Shown here piece by piece: positions 1 to 5,276 of a stretch of 5,347 nucleotides of DNA. Location of the stretch: contig JAGOCN010000149.1 in assembly GCA_017998735.1 (NCBI GenBank), forward strand, positions 1 to 5,347, written 5' to 3'. The position numbers and the translations under genes are program-made. This DNA comes from Giesbergeria sp. (GTDB lineage: Bacteria; Pseudomonadota; Gammaproteobacteria; Burkholderiales; Burkholderiaceae_C). The stretch's first letter is position 1. Each line of letters opens with the position of its first letter. The notes under the pieces were generated by a model. That model worked only from the letters and a program-made list of their open reading frames with translations. It did not search any database and was not told the origin of the DNA.

Positions 1-266
1 TAGGCGGTGATGACAATGCAGCGCTCGCGCCGGGTCTGGTCGCGCAGCTCGACCAGCAGCTCCATGCCCAGGCCGTCCGGCAGGCGCATGTCGGTGATCA
101 CCACATCGAACTGCTGCGCCTGCAGCTGCTGGCGTGCCTCCTGCACCGTGGCGGCGGTTTGCACCCGGTGGCCTTCGCGCAGCAGCGTCAGTTCGTACAG
201 CATGCGCAGGTCCGGCTCGTCGTCAACGACCAGGATGGAGGCGGCAGGGACAGGAGAAGCGGGCAT
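1..266 (-). CDS. pilR: Response regulator, receiver domain (PilR-type, partial)
   Basis: The first 88 residues are visible; the rest lies beyond the window edge. They form a classic receiver domain: the acidic pocket is VVDDEPD (D15, D16), the phosphoacceptor is D59 in ITDMRLPDG, and the switch threonine is T87 in VITA. The gene starts at an ATG 14 nt after the stop of the upstream sensor kinase, so the two are almost certainly a cognate pair that passes phosphate from the kinase histidine to D59. There is no strong Shine-Dalgarno sequence. The output domain is not visible. PilR identity (a sigma-54 activator with AAA+ and HTH domains that switches on pilin transcription) is inferred from the PilS-like partner and from gene order known in Comamonadaceae. 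A different NtrC-type or OmpR-type output cannot be excluded from this fragment. Confidence 0.85.
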   Translation of the reverse strand, partial: MPASPVPAASILVVDDEPDLRMLYELTLLREGHRVQTAATVQEARQQLQAQQFDVVITDMRLPDGLGMELLVELRDQTRRERCIVITA

Positions 267-280
267 GTCAGAAGATTTTT

Positions 281-2011
281 TCACACCACGATGGCGTCAA
301 ACAGGGGAAAGGACCGGGACTGAGACTGCCGGCCCGCCGAGCGGAAATGGACCGTGAAGGCGTTGCCCTCGCGCGGGCCTGCTGCGGTGGCCTGTGCCAC
401 GCGCTGGTAGCCGATCGAGGCGCCATGGCGCTCGCACAGTTCGCGGCAGATGTACAGGCCCAGCCCGCTGGAGCGGCTTTCGGAAGAAAAGAACGGCTCG
501 AACAGGTGCCGCTCCACCGACTGGTCCATGGGCGCGCCATCGCTCCACACCTGCACCTTGGCAACCCCCTTGGCGTCCAGGCTGGTGCACACCTGCAAGG
601 CATCGCCCGCAGCGCTGCAGTAGCGCAGGGCGTTGTCGAGCAGGTTGACCAGCACCCGGCGCAGGTGCTCCGCGTCAAATTCCACGGTCGGGTTTTCGGC
701 GTCCAGCACGATCCGGCCCCGGCGCCGGGCCGGGTCCTGCGCGCACCAGTCGTGCCAGACCGTGGCCACGGCCGTGTCCAGTGCCAGCGCACTGGCGCTG
801 CCATGCTGCAGCTGGTGCTGCACGCGCGCAATGTCCAGCACCTCTTCGGTGATGCGCGCCAGCCGGTCGGCATTTTGCTGCACCATGCTGGAGAGCCGCT
901 GCTGCAGGGGGTCTTCCAGGCCTTCGCCCAGCAGTGCATTGGCCTGGACGATGGCGGCCAGCGGGTTGCGGATTTCGTGCGCCACAGCCGCCGACATGCG
1001 GCCCATGGAGGCAAGTTTTTCCGTTCGCAGGCGCGCTTCCATTTCGCGCAGATCGTGCAGGAACATCACGCACATGCGCTCGCCGACCGACTGGTTGTCA
1101 GTGTCCACCGGCCCGGTCAGCCAGGTGCGCACATGCAGGCTGATGGGGCGCTGGCCTGAAGAGAGCAGGGTGGCGCTGTCGGTCTGGGGTTGCTGCTGCT
1201 TGAAAGTGTGGTCCACCATGTCGCGCAGCGGCTCCCAGGCCTCGGAGCCCGACAGGGACCAGGGCGCCGCAGTGCCGGCCTCTGCCCCCAGCAGGCGCAG
1301 GCTGGCGGGGTTGCTCAGGTGCACCACGCCCTGCCGGTCCACCACCAGCACGCCGTCGTTCAGGTTCTGGATCACCAGGGTGCTGACCTGGTTTTGCACC
1401 AGGGCGGCCAGCTGGCTGTGGCGGGCTGCCTTTTGTTCACGCACCAGCCGCACTGCCAGCTGGTGCGCCAGAAATGCCAGCAGAAAGTAACCGGTGCAGG
1501 TCAGGGCGGCCTGCAGGTAGCGCTGGGCAGCGTCGCCCGCGCTTTGCTCGCCCAGCCACCAGGCCCAGGCCAGCATGAACAGGGTGGCGGCCGCGGTGGT
1601 GCCGAGCGCCAGCGTGAGCGAGCCCAGCACGGCCGCCATCAGGATCGGTAGCACAAACAGCGGCGTGAAGTTCATGCCGCCGGTGTGCAGCCACTGCAGC
1701 AGGCAGATGAAGGCCAGGTCGATGCCGATGGAAGGCAGCCACTGGAGCCCTGCATGGGGCGCAGGAACGCTGCCTTGTTTCCACCAGCGCAGCACCAGCG
1801 TGGCAGCCAGGTAGACCAGACAGGCGGCAATCTCCGCCCTCTGGCCCTGGTGGTTGAAAGTCTGGCTGAACAGTTGCAGCACCAGCAAGGCCACAGCCAC
1901 CAGGGCGCGGCCGGTCAGAAACCCATGCCACAAGCGCAAAAATGCAGATTCTTCGCCGGTTTCCTGCGCAGGGGCCAAAGACCGCCCGGCAGCCCCCTTG
2001 TCAGGCACCAT
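281..2011 (-). CDS. pilS: PilS-type membrane sensor histidine kinase
   Basis: A 576-residue inner-membrane histidine kinase. Residues 1-30 are a polar N-terminus. About six hydrophobic helices follow (roughly 35-50, 60-76, 93-107, 116-135, 137-153, 165-186), the topology known for PilS. A PAS-like segment spans about 212-320 (NLNDGVLVVDRQGVVHLSNPA). The HisKA H-box is AHEIRNP with H345 as phosphorylation site. The ATPase domain has an N-box NLLDNALRY (N460), an F-box HLFEPFF (502-508) and a G2 box SSGLGLYI (514-521) followed by RELCE, which I recall as typical of PilS. The G1 box is degenerate (SDGAPMD instead of DxGxG). PilS autophosphorylates and transfers phosphate to PilR, controlling pilin expression. 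I chose the ATG at 2011, which overlaps the upstream gene by 11 nt; the open frame extends further upstream, but that stretch reads as antisense of the neighbouring gene's frame and has no membrane or kinase features. A roughly 20-residue tail follows the ATPase domain. Identity as a histidine kinase is certain; PilS is likely. Confidence 0.9.
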   Translation of the reverse strand: MVPDKGAAGRSLAPAQETGEESAFLRLWHGFLTGRALVAVALLVLQLFSQTFNHQGQRAEIAACLVYLAATLVLRWWKQGSVPAPHAGLQWLPSIGIDLAFICLLQWLHTGGMNFTPLFVLPILMAAVLGSLTLALGTTAAATLFMLAWAWWLGEQSAGDAAQRYLQAALTCTGYFLLAFLAHQLAVRLVREQKAARHSQLAALVQNQVSTLVIQNLNDGVLVVDRQGVVHLSNPASLRLLGAEAGTAAPWSLSGSEAWEPLRDMVDHTFKQQQPQTDSATLLSSGQRPISLHVRTWLTGPVDTDNQSVGERMCVMFLHDLREMEARLRTEKLASMGRMSAAVAHEIRNPLAAIVQANALLGEGLEDPLQQRLSSMVQQNADRLARITEEVLDIARVQHQLQHGSASALALDTAVATVWHDWCAQDPARRRGRIVLDAENPTVEFDAEHLRRVLVNLLDNALRYCSAAGDALQVCTSLDAKGVAKVQVWSDGAPMDQSVERHLFEPFFSSESRSSGLGLYICRELCERHGASIGYQRVAQATAAGPREGNAFTVHFRSAGRQSQSRSFPLFDAIVV

Positions 2012-2222
2012 CTTCACGCTGGTGTTCGGCGCAGCAATAGCTGCGGGTGCCCAGCGACAGCGCTTCGGTGCGCGGCACATGCACGCCGCAGTGCGCGCAG
2101 GCCACGGTGTCCTGCGGCGCAGGCAAGGGCGGCTGGCGCGGCGGCTGTTTGTCCACGCGGCGCTGTCCGCGCAGCCAGGCATAGACCAGCACCAGCACCA
2201 CCAGAATGACCAGGTACTTCAC
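2001..2222 (-). CDS. PP0621-family small membrane-anchored zinc-ribbon protein
   Basis: A 73-residue protein with a GTG start, whose GTGA overlaps the TGA stop of the upstream ccsA-type gene by 4 nt. Its own stop lies inside the pilS start region (11-nt overlap), so its translation is probably coupled to both neighbours. Residues 3-16 form one hydrophobic helix (YLVILVVLVLVYAW), followed by a basic patch (RGQRR) that would place the C-terminus in the cytoplasm. A proline-rich linker (about 27-37) leads to a putative metal site: C42 and C45 in CAHCG, then C63, C64 and H67 in YCCAEH. The pattern resembles a small treble-clef or zinc-ribbon fold. Proteins of this shape are annotated as PP0621 family, with no known function. 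I infer metal binding from residue spacing only. The position next to pilS suggests, but does not show, a link to PilS signalling. Confidence 0.85.
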   Translation of the reverse strand: MKYLVILVVLVLVYAWLRGQRRVDKQPPRQPPLPAPQDTVACAHCGVHVPRTEALSLGTRSYCCAEHQREDGA

Positions 2223-3019
2223 AGGCTGCGCCCCAGCAGCACTTCCAGCACGAAGCGCGAACCCACATAGGCCAGCAGCAGCAGCGCTGCGCCTGCATAC
2301 AGCATGCGCACGGCTGTCTTGCCGCGCCAGCCAAACCGGGAGCGGCCCAGCAGCAAGGCCGCCAGGGTGAACCACGCCAGTACCGAAAGCACCGCCTTGT
2401 GGTCCCAGTGCCAGGCGCGCCCGTACAGGGTTTCGCTGAACAAAAGGCCGGCGGCCAGGGTGGCGGTCAGCAGGGCAAAACCGGCCATGACAAAGCGGAA
2501 GGTGATGCGCTCCAGCGCCAGCAGCGGCAGGCCGCTGTGCGGGTCCACCGCCAGGCGAATGCGACGCTCGGCGCGCATCATCAGGCCTGCATGCACCACG
2601 GCAGCCGCCAGCAGCCCATAGGAGGCAATGCCCAGCGCCAGGTGCAAAGGCAGCCAGGCAGACGAGGCCTTGACCTGCAAGGGCTGGCCCGGAAAGACCA
2701 GCGCCAGCAGCACCGCCACTGCACCGAGCAGCGACAGCACCCAGCGCGTCTGCAGTTGCGGAAACAGCTGCCGCTCGACGGCATACACCGTCAGCACCAG
2801 CCAGGCGGTGATCGACAGGGCCGGGGCAAAGCCGAAGCGCGGCGTCAGCGCCAGAAGCCCGGCTGCCAGCGTGGCCGCATGCAGCACCCAGGCGGTCCAT
2901 AGCCCCGCCAGCACGCCTTTGGTCTGCAGGCGCGAAGCGGCCAGCGCCGGCACCACATAGGCCAGCGCTGCCGCCAGTCCAAGCAGCAGGCCTATAGGAG
3001 ATGCACTGGGTAAAATCAT
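2219..3019 (-). CDS. ccsA: CcsA/YpjD-type cytochrome c assembly family membrane protein
   Basis: A 266-residue protein with about eight predicted transmembrane helices (roughly 8-26, 36-57, 64-82, 92-109, 124-146, 174-195, 209-225, 238-258). The motif AWHWDHK (202-208) before helix 7 corresponds to the tryptophan-rich WWD-type signature of CcsA/CcmC heme-handling proteins. Histidines H47, H126, H143 and H207 are possible heme ligands. The protein is shorter than true CcsA of system II cytochrome c maturation and matches the YpjD branch, whose E. coli member also sits divergently beside ffh. Its biochemical role is unproven, so heme transport or cytochrome c assembly is family inference. It is the first gene of the four-gene minus-strand cluster. 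The ATG at 3019 is the first sensible start; no Shine-Dalgarno sequence precedes it, and a -10-like box ends only 8 nt upstream, which would fit a leaderless transcript. Confidence 0.88.
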   Translation of the reverse strand: MILPSASPIGLLLGLAAALAYVVPALAASRLQTKGVLAGLWTAWVLHAATLAAGLLALTPRFGFAPALSITAWLVLTVYAVERQLFPQLQTRWVLSLLGAVAVLLALVFPGQPLQVKASSAWLPLHLALGIASYGLLAAAVVHAGLMMRAERRIRLAVDPHSGLPLLALERITFRFVMAGFALLTATLAAGLLFSETLYGRAWHWDHKAVLSVLAWFTLAALLLGRSRFGWRGKTAVRMLYAGAALLLLAYVGSRFVLEVLLGRSL

Positions 3020-3034
3020 TGGCTGTAGTTTACC
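3009..3034. promoter_or_regulatory. Divergent promoter-like region between ccsA and ffh, with inverted repeat
   Basis: On the plus strand TAAAAT (3011-3016) matches the sigma-70 -10 consensus at five of six bases and could start ffh transcription near 3023, giving a leader of about 90 nt. On the minus strand TAAACT (3032-3027) matches four of six and would start ccsA transcription near its ATG. The two hexamers lie in the arms of an inverted repeat, GGTAAA (3009-3014) and TTTACC (3029-3034), that spans the ccsA start codon. I see no convincing -35 box for either direction, so this is a weak prediction based on position and -10 similarity. Confidence 0.35.
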
Positions 3035-3070
3035 TTTCGCCCACTCTCGACAGCGTGCGCGCCACCTCTG

Positions 3071-3091
3071 CTGCCTGCCGTCCGGCGGCAG
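3071..3091 (+). other. Hairpin in the ffh leader
   Basis: CTGCC (3071-3075) pairs with GGCAG (3087-3091), and GCC (3077-3079) pairs with GGC (3084-3086). This leaves one bulged T (3076) and a GTCC tetraloop. The resulting GC-rich 8-bp stem ends 8 nt before the Shine-Dalgarno-like GGAA (3100-3103) of ffh. It could affect ribosome access or mRNA stability; in GC-rich DNA it could also be chance. Confidence 0.35.
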
Positions 3092-3111
3092 ACTTCACCG
3101 GAATTTCTGCC

Positions 3112-4488
3112 ATGGCCTCCGCCCTTACCGACAAACTCACACGCCTTGTCAAGGAGATGCGTGGCCAGGCCCGCATCACCGAATCGAACGTGCAGGACAT
3201 GCTGCGCGAAGTGCGCATGGCGCTGCTCGAAGCCGACGTGGCGCTGCCCGTGGTGCGCGACTTCATTGCCCGCGTGAAGGAAAAAGCCCTGGGCGAAGAG
3301 GTGCTGGGCTCGCTCAAGCCCGGCCAGATGCTGGTCTCCATCGTCAACCGCGAGCTGACCGCCACCATGGGCGCCGGCGTGGCCGACATCAACCTCAACG
3401 CCCAGCCGCCCGCCGTCATCCTGATGGCCGGCCTGCAGGGCGCGGGCAAGACCACCACCACTGCCAAGCTGGCCAAGCACCTGATTGAAAAGCGCAAGAA
3501 GAAAGTGCTGACCGTCTCGGGCGACGTGTACCGCCCGGCCGCCATCGAGCAGCTCAAAACCGTGACCCGCCAGGCCGGCGCCGAGTGGTTTCCCAGCACC
3601 GCCGAGCAAAAACCCATCGACATTGCCCGCGCCGCGCTGGACTATGCCAAAAAGCACTATTTCGATGTGCTGCTGGTGGACACCGCGGGCCGCCTCGCAA
3701 TTGACGAAGTGCTGATGCAGGAAATCAAGGGCCTGCACGCCGTGCTGAACCCGGTGGAAACCCTGTTCGTGGTCGATGCCATGCAGGGCCAGGACGCCAT
3801 CAACACCGCCCGTGCCTTCAAGGAAGCCTTGCCCCTGACCGGCATCGTGCTGACCAAGCTGGACGGTGACTCGCGCGGCGGCGCGGCGCTGTCGGTGCGC
3901 CAGATCACCGGAGCGCCGATCAAGTTTGCCGGTGTCAGCGAAAAGATCGACGGCCTGGAGGTGTTCGACGCCGAGCGCCATGCCGGCCGCATCCTGGGCA
4001 TGGGCGACATCCTGGCGCTGGTCGAGCAGGTGTCCGCCGGTGTGGACATGGAAGCGGCGCAAAAGCTCGCCGCCAAGGTCAAGAGCGGTGACGGCTTCGA
4101 CCTGAACGATTTTCTGGGGCAGCTGCAGCAGATGAAGCAGATGGGCGGCATTTCCAGCCTGATGGACAAGCTGCCATCGCAGCTGACCGCCAAGGCCGGG
4201 CAGGTAGACATGGACAAGGCCGAGCGCGACATCAAGCGCAAGGAAGGCATCATCCAGAGCATGACCATGAAGGAGCGCAAAAAGCCCGAACTGATCAAGG
4301 CCACGCGCAAGAAGCGCATTGCCGGCGGCGCCGGCGTGCAGGTGCAGGAAGTCAACCGCCTGCTCAAGGAATTCGAGCAGATGCAGGGCATGATGAAAAA
4401 AATGAAGGGCGGCGGCCTGATGAAGATGATGAAAAAGATGGGCGGCATGAAAGGCATGGGCGGCGGCATGCCCAAGCTGCCGTTCTGA
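3112..4488 (+). CDS. ffh: Signal recognition particle GTPase Ffh (SRP54)
   Basis: A complete 458-residue Ffh, the protein part of the bacterial signal recognition particle. With 4.5S RNA it binds hydrophobic signal sequences on translating ribosomes and delivers them to the receptor FtsY at the inner membrane. The N domain covers about 1-90. The G domain carries the P-loop GLQGAGKT (107-114), DVYRPAAIEQL (138-148), DTAGR (190-194) and TKLDGD (248-253). The methionine-rich M domain begins near 330; it includes the SRP-RNA binding segment RIAGGAGVQVQEVNRLLKEF (402-421) and a tail of Met, Lys and Gly that ends at LPF. Length matches the family (about 450-460 residues). The ATG at 3112 gives the usual MASALTDKLTRLVK beginning and has GGAA 8 nt upstream. 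An in-frame ATG at 3001 would add 37 residues unlike any Ffh and would run into the ccsA gene. No damage is visible. The 4.5S RNA gene is not in the window. Confidence 0.98.
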   Translation: MASALTDKLTRLVKEMRGQARITESNVQDMLREVRMALLEADVALPVVRDFIARVKEKALGEEVLGSLKPGQMLVSIVNRELTATMGAGVADINLNAQPPAVILMAGLQGAGKTTTTAKLAKHLIEKRKKKVLTVSGDVYRPAAIEQLKTVTRQAGAEWFPSTAEQKPIDIARAALDYAKKHYFDVLLVDTAGRLAIDEVLMQEIKGLHAVLNPVETLFVVDAMQGQDAINTARAFKEALPLTGIVLTKLDGDSRGGAALSVRQITGAPIKFAGVSEKIDGLEVFDAERHAGRILGMGDILALVEQVSAGVDMEAAQKLAAKVKSGDGFDLNDFLGQLQQMKQMGGISSLMDKLPSQLTAKAGQVDMDKAERDIKRKEGIIQSMTMKERKKPELIKATRKKRIAGGAGVQVQEVNRLLKEFEQMQGMMKKMKGGGLMKMMKKMGGMKGMGGGMPKLPF

Positions 4489-4494
4489 AGCTGG

Positions 4495-4546
4495 CGGCAC
4501 AGCAGCGCAGTGAAACGGCTGAACGGTTGCGCATTGCCTTGTGCCG
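4495..4546 (+). other. Extended stem-loop just downstream of ffh
   Basis: CGGCACA (4495-4501) pairs with TGTGCCG (4540-4546), GCA (4502-4504) with TGC (4535-4537), and GCGCA (4505-4509) with TGCGC (4528-4532). This makes an interrupted 15-bp stem with an 18-nt loop, beginning 7 nt after the ffh stop. No uridine run follows, so it is not a standard intrinsic terminator. It may protect the 3' end of the ffh mRNA or lie before a Rho-dependent stop. Its function is inferred from position only. Confidence 0.4.
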
Positions 4547-4670
4547 ACAAGACAAAGAGCGTCCTTTGGTGTCCTTTCATTGCTGTAAACCAGTGCTGCG
4601 CAAAGCCGGCTTCCTGCTGAAAGAAAGTTGCTGGAGACACAGTCCGGCAGCGATTCCTCGGCAAGTTAGA
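4547..4670. other. Intergenic stretch without recognised gene
   Basis: This is part of the 333-nt gap between ffh and the tRNA gene. The only open frame across it starts at TTG, has no recognisable motif and runs through the palindromic element, so I do not call it. GTCCTTT occurs twice close together near 4561-4577. No RNA gene or convincing terminator is seen here. Confidence 0.5.
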
Positions 4671-4675
4671 GGGGG

Positions 4676-4740
4676 TTTTAGGCAAAAAGTGCCTCCAGCG
4701 CAGGTGCAGCCTGCGCCAGCAGCTCACTTTTCCATAGCAA
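4676..4740. repeat. Nested palindromic intergenic element
   Basis: The inner stem is GCGCAGG (4698-4704) with CCTGCGC (4710-4716) around a 5-nt loop. The outer stem is AAAAGTG (4685-4691) with CACTTTT (4725-4731), separated from the inner one by an internal loop. A weaker third layer pairs TTTTAGGC (4676-4683) with GCAAAA (4737-4742). The layout (AT arm, CCTCCAGCGC, loop, GCGCCAGCAGCT, AT arm) resembles an abundant palindromic intergenic repeat that I recall from Acidovorax and Comamonas genomes. Such elements are REP/BIME-like and may act as bidirectional terminators. Only one copy is in this window, so repeat status is inference. Confidence 0.5.
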
Positions 4741-4792
4741 AATCAAGGGCTCTCTGCAGATGGCCTTGAAGCCGGCCAGGGCAAAACGCATC

Positions 4793-4798
4793 TAGAAT
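4793..4798 (+). promoter_or_regulatory. Probable -10 box of the tRNA-Ser promoter
   Basis: TAGAAT (4793-4798) matches the sigma-70 -10 consensus at five of six positions and is followed by a GC-rich stretch (GCGAGGC), like the discriminators of stringently controlled tRNA promoters. Transcription would start near 4805, about 17 nt before the mature tRNA. The best -35-like hexamer, TTGAAG (4766-4771), is 21 nt away, longer than the usual 16-18, so the -35 assignment is uncertain. Confidence 0.5.
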
Positions 4799-4821
4799 GC
4801 GAGGCTGCATTCAAAAGTTCA

Positions 4822-4909
4822 GGAGACTTGGGTGAGTGGTTTAAACCAGCAGTCTTGAAAACTGCCGACGGGCAACCGTCCGTGAGTTCGAATCTCACAG
4901 TCTCCGCCA
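4822..4909 (+). tRNA. tRNA-Ser (anticodon UGA)
   Basis: An 88-nt type II tRNA with encoded CCA (4907-4909). The acceptor stem GGAGACT pairs perfectly with AGTCTCC, followed by discriminator G. The anticodon stem GCAGT/ACTGC encloses the loop CTTGAAA, with anticodon TGA at 4856-4858, which reads UCA and other UCN serine codons. The long variable arm typical of serine tRNAs is GACGG, GCAA loop, CCGTC. The T arm has GTGAG, TTCGAAT loop and CTCAC. The gene is intact and stands alone, with its own likely promoter and terminator. Confidence 0.97.
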
Positions 4910-4910
4910 A

Positions 4911-4934
4911 AGGCCCCGTCAGGGGCTTTTTTTT
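4911..4934 (+). terminator. Intrinsic terminator of tRNA-Ser
   Basis: GCCCC (4913-4917) pairs with GGGGC (4922-4926) around a GTCA loop, and eight T residues follow (4927-4934). Flanking AAG can extend the stem against the T run. It begins 1 nt after the tRNA CCA end, typical for a single tRNA transcript. Confidence 0.92.
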
Positions 4935-5024
4935 GGCCTGTGCATTTTGGAAAGAGGCACTTGCAGGGCAAGCAGCCAAGCCGACAAAAACCCATCTGCA
5001 ATGCCTGTTATCCTTGTTTTTACT
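4935..5024. other. Intergenic stretch without recognised gene
   Basis: This lies between the tRNA terminator and the MITE-like element. The only structure seen is a tiny hairpin, CTTGC (4960-4964) with GCAAG (4968-4972). No coding frame with recognisable features is present. Confidence 0.5.
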
Positions 5025-5028
5025 TTTA

Positions 5029-5127
5029 GGAGCCTCTGCATAACCCCAATTTCCGACAAATTCGCGCTTGTAACTTGTTGATTTAATTGGGTGGGGAAAG
5101 CAGAAAAAGAGGTTATGCAGAGGATCC
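5029..5127. mobile_element. MITE-like element with 17-bp terminal inverted repeats
   Basis: The left end GGAGCCTCTGCATAACC (5029-5045) is the inverse complement of the right end GGTTATGCAGAGGATCC (5111-5127) with one mismatch in 17. Immediately outside, TTTA occurs directly repeated (5025-5028 and 5128-5131), as expected for a 4-bp target duplication. The 99-bp body is too short for a transposase and has no open frame of note. A second inner inverted repeat, CCCAATT (5045-5051) and AATTGGG (5085-5091), could form a secondary hairpin. Ends beginning GG and a 4-bp duplication recall IS5-family elements, but I cannot name a parent insertion sequence. Confidence 0.65.
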
Positions 5128-5131
5128 TTTA

Positions 5132-5276
5132 CATACTTTTAAACACAATTTTCATCAAGAATTTGATTTATAGCCATTTTTGAAAAAGCAGAGCAGGCAG
5201 CGCTTTTTGCACCGAACCTTGGCTTTGCATGCGCTTTCACCTGAACGAGAACAGCAAAGACCTGGCTTGCGTGCCC
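5132..5276. other. AT-rich upstream region of the edge gene
   Basis: The region next to the MITE-like element is strikingly AT-rich: only 11 of 53 bases at 5128-5180 are G or C, against a GC-rich background. It holds -10-like strings such as TATAGC (5169-5174) and a small ATCAA/TTGAT inverted repeat (5154-5158 and 5163-5167), but no convincing -35/-10 pair. It probably carries the promoter of the gene that begins near 5277. Confidence 0.35.

Noticed and set aside
134..1159. 341-codon plus-strand open frame opposite pilS
   Set aside because: It is a shadow of the conserved kinase frame; no domain or start signal supports it.
2012..2182. Longer N-terminus for PilS, starting at 2182
   Set aside because: The extra 57 residues are Arg/Ala/Cys-rich, lie over the zinc-ribbon gene in another frame and have no PilS-like features; the ATG at 2011 is preferred.
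3001..3111. ffh starting at the upstream ATG at 3001
   Set aside because: It would add 37 residues not seen in Ffh proteins and overlap the ccsA coding start.
3016..4500. 494-codon open frame on the minus strand, antisense to the whole of ffh
   Set aside because: It mirrors ffh codon structure in GC-rich DNA; the translation is His/Leu/Gly-rich low-complexity sequence opposite the conserved Ffh, with no family features.
4527..4769. 80-codon plus-strand open frame between ffh and the tRNA gene
   Set aside because: TTG start, no motifs, and it runs through the palindromic element; probably non-coding.
3020..4821. 4.5S RNA gene (ffs), searched for near ffh
   Set aside because: The conserved GGAAG-containing apical hairpin of SRP RNA was not seen in the intergenic regions on either strand.
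4828..5043. Open frames crossing the tRNA gene and its terminator on both strands
   Set aside because: They translate the tRNA and terminator sequence itself and cannot be real proteins.
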